Shown: positions 1-7,291, numbered from the stretch's first letter. The stretch: DNA of 10,540 nucleotides from Betaproteobacteria bacterium (GCA_021300125.1 JAJTHX010000418.1:1-10540); one strand, 5' to 3'. Translations and numbers: made by a program. Notes: generated by a model from the letters alone, not told the origin.

Positions 1-156
1 GAGACGCTGCCGGTGATCAAGTATCCCGACGAGTGCTGGTACTGCGGCCTGTGCCAGACCATCTGCCCGACACAGGCGATCACCGTGGTGTTTCCCGACA
101 ACATGGTGCACAACAAGACCGATGTCGCCACGCTGCTCGGCAAGGTGGCCGACTGA
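1..156 (+). CDS. 4Fe-4S ferredoxin-type protein, C-terminal part (5' end outside window)
   Basis: The reading frame is open from base 1 and stops with TGA at 154-156, giving the last 51 residues of a protein. It carries one complete 4Fe-4S cluster motif, CxxCxxCxxxCP, with cysteines at visible residues 12, 15, 18 and 22. After the motif comes a short tail (visible residues 24-51) with no further cysteine. Such proteins pass electrons through the bound iron-sulfur cluster. From memory of the family, small ferredoxins with a DECWYCG-like start to the motif are often encoded beside FAD-dependent fumarate-reductase/adenylylsulfate-reductase-like flavoproteins, but such a partner would lie upstream of the window and cannot be seen. 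It probably belongs to a separate transcription unit from fadE, because an AT-rich 142-base gap follows. The ferredoxin fold is secure; the partner and pathway are unknown. Confidence 0.85.
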   Translation, partial: ETLPVIKYPDECWYCGLCQTICPTQAITVVFPDNMVHNKTDVATLLGKVAD

Positions 157-163
157 GTCGCTG

Positions 164-209
164 TTGCCATATTGAATTATATAATTAAAACAATAACTTA
201 GTGTAATTT
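164..209 (+). promoter_or_regulatory. AT-rich candidate promoter region upstream of fadE
   Basis: This is the only clearly AT-rich stretch in an otherwise GC-rich window, and it lies between the ferredoxin stop and fadE. Possible sigma70-like pairs are TTGCCA (164-169) with TAAAAC (186-191) at 16-base spacing, or TTGAAT (172-177) with TAACTT (194-199) at 16-base spacing. A perfect TATAAT also occurs at 180-185 but lacks a good -35. The choice between them cannot be made from sequence alone. It would drive fadE and the genes downstream. Confidence 0.4.
175..186. promoter_or_regulatory. 12-bp perfect palindrome, possible operator
   Basis: AATTATATAATT is its own reverse complement and sits inside the candidate promoter upstream of fadE, overlapping the possible -35/-10 elements. 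Such a position would suit a repressor site for a fatty-acid-responsive regulator. However, it does not resemble the PsrA-type consensus I know, and short palindromes are common in AT-only DNA. No regulator gene is present in the window. Confidence 0.2.
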
Positions 210-287
210 TGGGTTGTCCGCACGGCGCCTGCCGTGTATGCTGGCCGTTCGCGATTGAAGAACAGGCTTTGCACAGCGCTGCGAAGC

Positions 288-292
288 GGAGG
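288..292 (+). promoter_or_regulatory. Ribosome binding site that fixes the fadE start
   Basis: GGAGG lies 6 bases upstream of the ATG at 299. It supports this start over the in-frame TTG at 209, whose upstream bases are AT-rich without a Shine-Dalgarno sequence. Confidence 0.8.
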
Positions 293-298
293 ACGGCG

Positions 299-2830
299 AT
301 GACCCTGGTGTTTTCACTGCTGGCAGCCTTTGTTGCCGGCTGGTTCCTGGCCTACCACCGCCTGCCCGCCTGGGTGTGGGCGGTGGTGTTTGCCGTGCTG
401 CTGTCGATCATCGGCGAAGCCGGCTGGTGGCGGGAGGGCCTGCTGCAGGCAGCGTGGATCGTACTCGGCGTTACCACGCTGATCGTGCTGCCTTCGGTGA
501 TCCGGCGCACGCTGGTGAGCCTGCCGATGCTGGCGGTGTTCCGCCGAATACTGCCCGCGGTATCGCAGACCGAGCGCGAGGCGCTGGAGGCCGGCACCGT
601 GTGGTGGGATGGGGAACTGTTCAGCGGCCGCCCGGACTGGAACAAGCTGCTCGCCTATCCCAAACCGCGGCTCTCCGCCGAGGAGCAGGCCTTCATCGAC
701 GGCCCGCTGCGCGAACTGTGCGAGATGCTGAGCGACTGGCGCGTCACCCACGAGATGACCGACCTGCCGCTGCCGGCGTGGCAGTTCATCAAGGACCAGG
801 GCTTCCTCGGCCTGATCATTCCCAGGGAATACGGCGGCAAGGGGTTCTCCGCGTTGGCTCATTCCGAGATCGTGATGCAGCTCACCACGCGCAGCGGCAC
901 CGCCGCGGTGTCGGTCATGGTGCCCAATTCACTGGGGCCGGCCGAGCTGCTGCTGCATTACGGCACCGAGGAACAGAAAAACCGCTACCTGCCGCGCCTG
1001 GCGAAAGGGCAGGAGATGCCCTGTTTCGCGCTGACCAGCCCCGAGGCCGGTTCGGATGCAGGCGGCATTCCCGACTTCGGCATCGTCTGCCGCGGTGAAT
1101 GGCAGGGGCAAAAAGACGTGCTCGGCGTGCGCCTGACCTGGGAGAAGCGCTACATCACGCTGGGGCCGATCGCGACCCTGCTCGGCCTTGCCTTCCGCCT
1201 GTACGACCCTGACCACCTGCTGGGCGAGCGCGAGGACATCGGCATCACGCTGGCGCTGGTGCCCACCGATACCCCGGGGGTGAACATCGGCCGCCGCCAC
1301 CGGCCGATGACCGCGACCTTCATGAACGGCCCGAACTGGGGCAAGGGTGTGTTCGTGCCGATGGACTGCATCATCGGCGGTGTGGCGCAGGTCGGGCAGG
1401 GCTGGAAGATGCTGATGAACTGCCTAGCCGCGGGACGCTCGATCTCGCTCCCGGCCAACGGCGTGGGCATCTCCAAGCTGGCCACGCTGACCACCGGCGC
1501 TTACGGGCGGGTGCGCCAGCAGTTCAAGCTGTCGATCGGCCGTTTCGAGGGTGTCGAGGAGGCGATGGCACGCATTGCCGGCAATCTCTACGTGATGGAT
1601 GCGGCGCGGGTGATGACCGCCGGCGCCGTCGACCTCGGTGAGAAGCCCTCGGTGGTCTCCGCCATTGTCAAATACCACCTTACCGAGCGTGCACGCCAGG
1701 TCATCAACGACGCGATGGACGTGCACGGTGGCAAGGGCATCTGCATGGGGCCGAACAATTACCTGGCCAGCGCCTACATGCAGACACCGATTGCGATCAC
1801 CGTCGAAGGCGCGAACATCCTGACGCGCAGCATGATCATCTTTGGCCAGGGTGCGATACGCGGGCATCCCTGGGTTCTCGAAGAAATCGAGGCGGTACGC
1901 GAGACCGAACGCGCAAAGGCGGTGCAGCGGCTCGACCGCGCGCTGTTTGGCCATCTCGCCTTCACGCTCTCGAACATGGCGCGGGTGCTGTGGCTGGGCC
2001 TGACCGGGGCGCGGCTCACCGGCGCTGCTGGCGCCCCGGAGCTGCGCCATTACTATCAGCAGCTCACCCGCCTCTCCGGTGCCTTCGCACTGACCGCCGA
2101 TGTGGCAATGTTCCTGTGCGGCGGCACGCTGAAACGGCGCGAACGCCTGTCCGCGCGGCTGGGCGATGTCCTCTCCCAGCTTTACCTGGCCTCCGCGGTG
2201 CTCAAGCGCTACGAGGACGATGGCCGGCCCGAAGAGGACCTGCCGCTGGTGCGCTGGGGCCTGCTCGACTGCCTGAACCGCATCGAGGAGTCGTTTTACT
2301 CGATATTCGAAAACCTGCCCTGGTCCGTCGCGGCGTGGCTGCTGCGCGGCCTGATTTTTCCGGTGGTGATGCCCTATGGCCGCGAGTTCGCGCCGCCGCG
2401 TGATCCGCTCGGCCATGCGGTGGTGGGGCTGATGATGACGCCGGGACCCTCACGCCGGCGCCTGACCCGGGGAACGTTTGTATCCGCAGATGAGCGGGAT
2501 GCCGTGCGCACGCTGGAGCTCGCGCTGGAGGCGGCGCTTGCTGCGGAGCCGGTCGAGGCCCGCCTGCGCAGGGCGCAGCAGGAAGGGCGCATCGCCCGGC
2601 GCTATGGCGACCAGCTTGCGCAGGAAGGGTTGCGGCAGGGCGTGATCACGCAGGATGAACATGATCTGCTGCAGCGCGCCGCGGCGCTGCGCCGGCGCGC
2701 GATCATGGTGGACGATTTCCCGCGCGACCTCGGCCGCAGCGAGATCGCCCAGACCACGCAGCCGGTGAGCTTCGAGGCGCTGGCGCGGCGGCGTCGGGAC
2801 GGTGCGGAAGGCGGGCAAGGCGGTGGCTGA
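299..2830 (+). CDS. fadE: FadE-type acyl-CoA dehydrogenase
   Basis: This flavoenzyme catalyses the first step of beta-oxidation, acyl-CoA to trans-2-enoyl-CoA, passing electrons to ETF. From the ATG at 299 it is 843 residues, close to E. coli FadE (814). The first ~70 residues hold two or three hydrophobic segments (about 2-18, 24-40 and 49-66), consistent with inner-membrane anchoring as in FadE. The acyl-CoA dehydrogenase core follows, with the FAD/substrate-binding stretch ALTSPEAGSDAG at 244-255. The TVEGAN motif supplies Glu503 at the position of the family's catalytic base. The region after about residue 530 is the FadE-specific C-terminal domain (RRERLSARLGD, SQLYLASAVLKRY). Many blocks match E. 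coli FadE almost word for word as I recall it. It is the first gene of a likely operon, and its end overlaps the next gene. An upstream TTG extension to 209 is rejected because the new N-terminus is unlike FadE and lacks a ribosome binding site. Confidence 0.96.
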   Translation: MTLVFSLLAAFVAGWFLAYHRLPAWVWAVVFAVLLSIIGEAGWWREGLLQAAWIVLGVTTLIVLPSVIRRTLVSLPMLAVFRRILPAVSQTEREALEAGTVWWDGELFSGRPDWNKLLAYPKPRLSAEEQAFIDGPLRELCEMLSDWRVTHEMTDLPLPAWQFIKDQGFLGLIIPREYGGKGFSALAHSEIVMQLTTRSGTAAVSVMVPNSLGPAELLLHYGTEEQKNRYLPRLAKGQEMPCFALTSPEAGSDAGGIPDFGIVCRGEWQGQKDVLGVRLTWEKRYITLGPIATLLGLAFRLYDPDHLLGEREDIGITLALVPTDTPGVNIGRRHRPMTATFMNGPNWGKGVFVPMDCIIGGVAQVGQGWKMLMNCLAAGRSISLPANGVGISKLATLTTGAYGRVRQQFKLSIGRFEGVEEAMARIAGNLYVMDAARVMTAGAVDLGEKPSVVSAIVKYHLTERARQVINDAMDVHGGKGICMGPNNYLASAYMQTPIAITVEGANILTRSMIIFGQGAIRGHPWVLEEIEAVRETERAKAVQRLDRALFGHLAFTLSNMARVLWLGLTGARLTGAAGAPELRHYYQQLTRLSGAFALTADVAMFLCGGTLKRRERLSARLGDVLSQLYLASAVLKRYEDDGRPEEDLPLVRWGLLDCLNRIEESFYSIFENLPWSVAAWLLRGLIFPVVMPYGREFAPPRDPLGHAVVGLMMTPGPSRRRLTRGTFVSADERDAVRTLELALEAALAAEPVEARLRRAQQEGRIARRYGDQLAQEGLRQGVITQDEHDLLQRAAALRRRAIMVDDFPRDLGRSEIAQTTQPVSFEALARRRRDGAEGGQGGG

Positions 2831-3644
2831 CCTGCGCGGCAAAACCCTGTTCATTACCGGCGCCAGCCGCGGCATCGGCCGCGCCATTGCGCTGCGCTGC
2901 GCGCGCGACGGCGCGAACATCGTCGTCGCCGCAAAATCGGCGGTACCGCATCCGGTGCTGCCCGGCACCATCCACAGCGTCGCTGCCGAGGTCGAGCAGG
3001 CAGGAGGCTGCGCGCTGGCACTGGCGCTTGATGTGCGCGACGACGGCGCGATCGCTGCTGCGGTGGCGCAGGCGGCGGCGCGCTTTGGCGGCATCGATGC
3101 ACTGGTCAACAACGCCAGCGCGATCCAGATGAGCAGCACGCTGCAGACGCCGGCGAAGCGTTTCGACCTGATGTTCGGGGTCAACGTGCGCGGCACCTTC
3201 CTCTGCTCGCAGGCCTGCATTCCGCACCTGCTCAAGGCCGTAAATCCCCACATCCTCAACATCGCGCCGCCGCTGGCGATGGCCGAGAAATGGTTCAAGG
3301 ACCATGTCGCCTACACCATGGCCAAGTACGGGATGAGCCTGTGCACGCTGGGGATGGCGGCCGAGTTCCGCGAACAGGGCATCGCGGTTAATTCGCTTTG
3401 GCCGCGCACCACCATCGCCACCGCCGCGATCGAAGTCAATTGCCCCGAGGCCGTGCTCAGGGCAAGCCGCAAACCCGATATCATGGCCGACGCCGCATAT
3501 GCGATTTTGCGCCGCGACAGCCGCGTGGCCACCGGCAATTTCTTCATTGATGAAACCGTGCTGCGAGAGGAGGGTCTCAGTGACTTTGAGTCCTACGCAG
3601 TCACCCCCGGTGGTCCGCTGCAGACCGACCTGTTTCTCGATTGA
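2823..3644 (+). CDS. HSDL2-like short-chain dehydrogenase/reductase
   Basis: This is an NAD(P)-dependent oxidoreductase with a Rossmann fold, 273 residues from the GTG at 2823; an in-frame GTG at 2802 would add 7 residues. It shows the cofactor motif TGASRGIGRA near the N-terminus, NNAS in the middle, and the catalytic YxxxK (Tyr164, Lys168). The blocks GANIVVAAK, WFKDHVAYTMAKYGMS, VNSLWPRT and the C-terminal LQTDLFLD closely resemble the SDR domain of human HSDL2, a peroxisomal protein linked to lipid metabolism. The SCP2 lipid-binding domain found at the C-terminus of HSDL2 is absent. At the residue that is Ser in human HSDL2 (ILNISPP) this protein has Ala148 (ILNIAPP), and the canonical catalytic SDR serine position is Pro in both. 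The start overlaps the fadE stop by 8 bases (29 with the alternative start), indicating translational coupling. The substrate is unknown; a 3-hydroxyacyl or 3-oxoacyl compound is a guess from context. Confidence 0.9.
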   Translation: MADLRGKTLFITGASRGIGRAIALRCARDGANIVVAAKSAVPHPVLPGTIHSVAAEVEQAGGCALALALDVRDDGAIAAAVAQAAARFGGIDALVNNASAIQMSSTLQTPAKRFDLMFGVNVRGTFLCSQACIPHLLKAVNPHILNIAPPLAMAEKWFKDHVAYTMAKYGMSLCTLGMAAEFREQGIAVNSLWPRTTIATAAIEVNCPEAVLRASRKPDIMADAAYAILRRDSRVATGNFFIDETVLREEGLSDFESYAVTPGGPLQTDLFLD

Positions 3645-3671
3645 CAGCACCAACCCATAAAAAAACCGGCT

Positions 3672-3678
3672 GGAGGAG
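3672..3678 (+). promoter_or_regulatory. Strong Shine-Dalgarno of the acyl-CoA ligase gene
   Basis: GGAGGAG sits upstream of ATG 3685 in a purine- and A-rich leader. It is the strongest ribosome binding site of the first operon and suggests that the ligase is translated independently of the overlapping fadE/SDR pair. Confidence 0.7.
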
Positions 3679-3684
3679 AAAAAC

Positions 3685-5499
3685 ATGAATCAGGACAAAG
3701 ACGTATCGCATGTCATTCGGCACGCCGAGGCGCGCACCCTGGACAGCCTCTTCCGCGAGCGCGTGCGGCGCACGCCGGACATCGTGGCCTACAAATCCTG
3801 GCAGGAGGCGGCGGGTGGCTGGCGCGAACAGACCTGGGCGCAGATCGACCGCGAGGTGGCACGCTGGCAGGCCGCGCTGGAGCGCGACGGCGTCAAGCCC
3901 GGTGAACGCGTGGCGGTGATGTTGCGCAACTCGCCGGAGTGGGTGATCTTCGACCAGGCCGCTCTGGGCCTGGGCCTGGTCACGGTGCCGCTCTACACCC
4001 AGGATCGCCCCGACAACGTGGCCTACATCATCAACAACTCCGATTGCCGGGTGCTGCTGGTCGAGGGCGAAGAACACTGGGATCTGCTGCGGCCGGTGTT
4101 GCCGGAACTCAAGGGCGTGTTGCGCTTGCTCAGCGTGCAGCGGCTGAAGTCGCCGGCCGGCGACGAACGCCTGCGCTGCATCGAGGACTGGCTGCCCGCA
4201 GACGGCGGCGCCACCCGCCATCTCGACCGCCCGGGCAGCACGCTCGCCACCATTGTCTACACCTCGGGCACCACCGGGCGGCCCAAGGGCGTGATGCTCT
4301 CTCACGACAACATCCTCAGCAACACTGAATCGGCGCTGTCGGTGCTCGCCACCGGGCACGATGACATCTTCATGTCCTTCCTGCCGCTGTCGCACACCTT
4401 TGAGCGAACTTGCGGCTATTACCTGACCATCATGGCCGGTTCCATCACCGCCTACGCGCGATCGATCCCGCAACTGGCTGAGGACCTGCAGACCATCCGC
4501 CCGACGATGCTGATTTCGGTGCCGCGCATCTACGAACGCATCTGGGGCGCGATTCGCGCCAAGCTCGACGAAGGTCCTCCGCTGCGCAAGAAGCTGTTCC
4601 TGCTGGCCGCCGCGGTTGGTTTCGCGCGCTTCGAACATGCCCAGGGCCGCGGACCCTGGAAGCCCTCTTTTCTGCTGTGGCCCCTGCTCAACAAGCTGGT
4701 GGCTTCCAGGGTGCTGGCACGGCTGGGCGGCCGCCTGCGTTACGCATTGTCCGGCGGCGCCGCCTTGCCCCCGGACATCTCGCGCATTTTCATCGGCCTC
4801 GGTCTGCCCATCCTGCAGGGCTACGGCCTGACGGAAACCAGCCCCATTGCCACCGCCAATCGTCCTGAAAACAACATTCCTGCCAGCGTCGGCCAGCCTC
4901 TATCTGGCGTCGAGGTGAAGATCGGCGATCACGGCGCCGTGATGATCAAAGGACCCAACGTGATGATGGGCTATTGGAACAACAAGGAAGCCACGGAGGC
5001 AATGATCCAGTCCGACGGCTGGCTCAACTCCGGCGATACCGGGCGCATCGGCGACCAGGGCCACCTGTTCATCACCGGCCGCCTGAAGGAAATCATCGTG
5101 CTCTCCAATGGCGAGAAAGTGCCTCCCAACGACATGGAAGCCGCGATCTCGCGTGACCCGCTGTTCGACCAGGTCATGCTGCTGGGCGAGGCCAGGCCTT
5201 TCCTGTCGGTGATGGCCGTACTCAACCGCGACCGCTGGCAGATGCTCGCGACCGAGGCCGGACTCGATGGCGGCAGCGAGGCCGTGCTGCGCGGACAGGC
5301 GGCCGAGCAGCTCATCCTGCAGCGGGTGTCGGCGCAGCTCTCCGAGTTCCCCGGTTATGCCCAGGTCCGCCGCGTCACGGCCACTTTCGAGCCCTGGACC
5401 ATCGAAAATGGCCTGCTCACGCCGACCATGAAGCTGAGGCGCTCGAAAGTGATGGAGCGTTTCAACGCCGAAATTGACCAGATGTATTCAAGGCAGTGA
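3685..5499 (+). CDS. Long-chain fatty-acid--CoA ligase (AMP-forming)
   Basis: This enzyme activates free fatty acids to acyl-CoA using ATP and CoA through an acyl-adenylate. It has 604 residues, in the size range of FAA1/ACSL-type ligases. Visible family motifs in order are the phosphate-binding loop YTSGTTGRPKG (192-202), the adenine-binding YGLTET (380-385), the ATP-ribose-binding Asp451 in SGDTG, the hinge-region Arg466 in ITGRLKEIIV followed by SNGEKVPP, and the C-terminal catalytic Lys583 in LTPTMKLRR. GEKVPP and the long insert around 290-350 suit the eukaryote-like/FadD15-like long-chain group rather than E. coli FadD. The start ATG has GGAGGAG at 3672-3678. A 40-base gap separates it from the SDR gene, so the two are probably cotranscribed. 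Chain-length preference cannot be read from the sequence. Confidence 0.94.
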   Translation: MNQDKDVSHVIRHAEARTLDSLFRERVRRTPDIVAYKSWQEAAGGWREQTWAQIDREVARWQAALERDGVKPGERVAVMLRNSPEWVIFDQAALGLGLVTVPLYTQDRPDNVAYIINNSDCRVLLVEGEEHWDLLRPVLPELKGVLRLLSVQRLKSPAGDERLRCIEDWLPADGGATRHLDRPGSTLATIVYTSGTTGRPKGVMLSHDNILSNTESALSVLATGHDDIFMSFLPLSHTFERTCGYYLTIMAGSITAYARSIPQLAEDLQTIRPTMLISVPRIYERIWGAIRAKLDEGPPLRKKLFLLAAAVGFARFEHAQGRGPWKPSFLLWPLLNKLVASRVLARLGGRLRYALSGGAALPPDISRIFIGLGLPILQGYGLTETSPIATANRPENNIPASVGQPLSGVEVKIGDHGAVMIKGPNVMMGYWNNKEATEAMIQSDGWLNSGDTGRIGDQGHLFITGRLKEIIVLSNGEKVPPNDMEAAISRDPLFDQVMLLGEARPFLSVMAVLNRDRWQMLATEAGLDGGSEAVLRGQAAEQLILQRVSAQLSEFPGYAQVRRVTATFEPWTIENGLLTPTMKLRRSKVMERFNAEIDQMYSRQ

Positions 5500-5524
5500 T
5501 GAATGATGAGTGATGAACGATGAG
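5497..5524 (+). repeat. Fourfold 7-bp tandem repeat across the ligase/thioesterase junction
   Basis: Four consecutive heptamers read TGATGAA, TGATGAG, TGATGAA and CGATGAG. They differ only at the first or last base. The first copy supplies the ligase stop codon (TGA 5497-5499) and the last supplies the thioesterase ATG (5520-5522). Because the unit is not a multiple of three, successive copies place ATG and TGA in all three frames. No clear Shine-Dalgarno sequence is visible directly before the ATG at 5520, so translation may depend on coupling to the ligase stop. Confidence 0.75.
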
Positions 5525-5950
5525 CGAAGTCACCAGCCTGCCGGAGGGCAGGGAACCGACGCTGCGGGTGATTCCGATGCCTGCCGACGCCAACTACACC
5601 GGCGACATTTTCGGCGGCTGGATCATGTCGCAGGTGGACCTTGCCGGCAGCGTTCCGGCAATCCGGCTGAGCAGGGGCCGGGTGGCGACGGTGGCAGTCA
5701 ATTCTTTCGTGTTCAAGCAGCCCGTGCTGGTCGGCGACCCGGTCAGTTTCTTTGCCGAGTGGTCAAGGTGGGGCGCATGTCGATTACAGTGGACGTAATG
5801 GTCTACGCCCAGCGCCGCCCAGACAAGGATGAATGTGTCAAAGTCACCGAGGTGGTGCTGACCTATGTCGCGGTGGACAACCAGCGCCGCCCGCGCGTGG
5901 TTTCCGCGCAACATAACTCGTGCCGGGCGCGGGGAATACAACTGCCGTAA
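5520..5950 (+). pseudogene. yciA: YciA-type acyl-CoA thioesterase, broken by a one-base frameshift
   Basis: YciA-type hotdog-fold enzymes hydrolyse acyl-CoA to free acid and CoA in the cytoplasm. The frame from ATG 5520 shows the family start (MPADANYTGDIFGG, then MSQVD with the likely catalytic Asp40) and runs well to Glu80 (FFAE, ending at 5759). It then turns to unrelated residues and stops at TAA 5796-5798, giving only 92 residues. The missing half is present in the neighbouring frame from 5759 to the TAA at 5948-5950: VVKVGRMSITVDV, VYAQRRP and the family end VKVTEVVLTYVAVD. The sequence reads GAGTGG where GAGGTGG would restore a full protein of about 143 residues, so one G appears to be missing near 5759. 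No slippery heptamer is visible, so programmed frameshifting is unlikely. It is either a recent pseudogene or a sequencing/assembly error. The good conservation of both halves argues that the change is young or artefactual. Confidence 0.88.
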
Positions 5951-6028
5951 TACAGGCCCGAAGCCAGCGTGTGTAGATATCGTCAACCCGCGCTGCGGGA
6001 AAACGGAAATTCCAAAAAAGGGGGGTAA
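5951..6028 (+). promoter_or_regulatory. fadL leader with small hairpin and A6G6 run
   Basis: This 78-base gap separates the thioesterase from fadL. It holds a short GC-rich inverted repeat, CCCGC-GCT-GCGGG (5987-5999), with no T-run after it, so it is a poor terminator. It also holds a homopolymer pair of six A (6014-6019) and six G (6020-6025) that acts as, or contains, the ribosome binding site three bases before the ATG. No convincing -35/-10 pair is visible, so fadL may be read through from the upstream genes. Confidence 0.4.
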
Positions 6029-7291
6029 ATGACTCAATCCTTGCAGGCCCGCCTGATCTGTGCGGCAGTGGCGGCCGCGCTTGCGGTTACCAGCGGTGCA
6101 GCAGTGGCCGGCGGCTTTGGTGTGGGCACCGTCAGCGGCAGCGGCACCGGTAATGCCTATGCCGGCGGTGCCGCGGTGGCCGAGGATTCCAGCGTGGCCT
6201 GGTCCAACCCGGCGGCAATGACCTTGCTGGCGCCGGGCACCGCGGTGTCGGCGGCGGGCCATCTGATTTTCCCGTCTGCGGATTTCCGCAATGGGGGCTC
6301 AAGCGGCGTTTTTGCCGCGCCTGGAACCGGCGAGGGCGGAGAAGGCATCGGCACCGCGCTGATCCCCAACCTCTACCTCACCACTGCAATCACCGAGAAT
6401 CTGCGTTTCGGCCTGTCGGTGAACGTGCCGTTCGGTCTGGGCCGCAATCTGGATCAGGGCTGGCGCGGCCAGCTGACCGCGCTGCAGTCCCGCATCAACA
6501 CCCTCAACATCAATCCCTCGCTAGCGTACAAGGTCAGCGACCGCCTTTCGGTCGCGGCCGGCGTCAGCGTCCAGCATGCCGATGCGGTGCTGACCGCGTT
6601 CACCGGCGCTGCCGCAACCGGCAATCTGCGCCTGGAAGCCGCGGACACCAGCTTCGGCTACAACTTCGGCGCGATGCTCCAAGCCACGCCCGACACCCGA
6701 TTCGGCGTGACCTATCGCTCCCGCGTACGCTACACCGTGGAGGGCAGCGTTTATTTCACTGGTAGTAATACCGCCGGCAACGGCTTTGTCCGAGCCGACA
6801 TCACGATGCCGGATTCGGCCTCGCTCAGCGCCTTCCATGTCCTCAACAACAAGTGGGAGCTGATGGCCGACCTGACCTGGACCGGCTGGAGTACGGTCAA
6901 GCGGCTCGATGTGCAGCGCACCAGCGGCCCGCTGTCGGGACAGGTGCTCACCACGCTGCAGTTCAACTGGAAGGACACGCTGCGTCTGGGCGTGGGCGCC
7001 AATTACAAGTACAGCGATCGCATCAAATTGCGCCTCGGCATGGCTGTTGACCAGACGCCCACCAACGATGTCGACCGTACGCCGCGCCTGCCCGACCAGG
7101 ACCGCACCTGGGTGTCTTTCGGCGTGCAGTACAAACCGAACAAGCAGGGCACGGTGGAGCTGGGTTATGCCCACCAGTTCATCAAGTATGCCAACATCAA
7201 TACCACGCCCGACCCCGCAGTGGGCCGCCTGATCGGCAGTTATGACAACAAGGTGGATATCCTGACACTGGGCTATTCGCACCGTTTCTGA
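6029..7291 (+). CDS. fadL: FadL-type outer-membrane long-chain fatty-acid transporter
   Basis: OmpP1/FadL/TodX-family proteins are monomeric beta-barrels that let long-chain fatty acids or other hydrophobic compounds diffuse through the outer membrane. This one has 420 residues (E. coli FadL is about 446). A Sec signal peptide is visible: Arg8, a hydrophobic Ala/Val-rich core, and a likely cleavage after AVA at residue 27. The mature N-terminus has the family pattern of the hatch region, NAYAGGAAVAEDSSVAWSNPA (residues 42-62), with the conserved NPA at 60-62. Alternating hydrophobic strands fill the rest, and the chain ends in a strand closing with Phe (LTLGYSHRF), the usual signal for outer-membrane assembly. 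It is the last gene before a strong terminator. Given the ligase and beta-oxidation genes around it, fatty acid is the likely substrate, but related TodX/CymD proteins carry aromatics. Confidence 0.93.
   Translation: MTQSLQARLICAAVAAALAVTSGAAVAGGFGVGTVSGSGTGNAYAGGAAVAEDSSVAWSNPAAMTLLAPGTAVSAAGHLIFPSADFRNGGSSGVFAAPGTGEGGEGIGTALIPNLYLTTAITENLRFGLSVNVPFGLGRNLDQGWRGQLTALQSRINTLNINPSLAYKVSDRLSVAAGVSVQHADAVLTAFTGAAATGNLRLEAADTSFGYNFGAMLQATPDTRFGVTYRSRVRYTVEGSVYFTGSNTAGNGFVRADITMPDSASLSAFHVLNNKWELMADLTWTGWSTVKRLDVQRTSGPLSGQVLTTLQFNWKDTLRLGVGANYKYSDRIKLRLGMAVDQTPTNDVDRTPRLPDQDRTWVSFGVQYKPNKQGTVELGYAHQFIKYANINTTPDPAVGRLIGSYDNKVDILTLGYSHRF

Noticed and set aside
209..298. In-frame TTG start that would add 30 residues to FadE
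   Set aside because: There is no ribosome binding site before it, the extra residues are not FadE-like, and ATG 299 has a well-spaced GGAGG and gives the expected membrane-anchor N-terminus.
3601..4638. Long open frame on the minus strand (345 codons) opposite the acyl-CoA ligase
   Set aside because: High-GC coding DNA commonly leaves the antisense frame open. The translation is rich in His, Arg, Gln and Ala with no recognisable domain, and the + strand gene is certain.
5510..5758. Reading the second thioesterase frame as a gene of its own from GTG 5510 or ATG 5513
   Set aside because: Upstream of 5759 this frame gives residues with no thioesterase resemblance. Only its downstream part is the real protein, so it is the second half of a frameshifted gene.
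5755..5775. Programmed ribosomal frameshift in the thioesterase
   Set aside because: No slippery heptamer is present at the frame switch (GAG TGG TCA AGG) and no obvious stimulatory structure follows. A missing base explains the sequence more simply.
5987..5999. Hairpin CCCGC-GCT-GCGGG as a terminator after the thioesterase
   Set aside because: The stem is only five pairs and is followed by A residues and not by T on the + strand. The minus strand also lacks a proper T-run placement, so it is at most a minor RNA structure.
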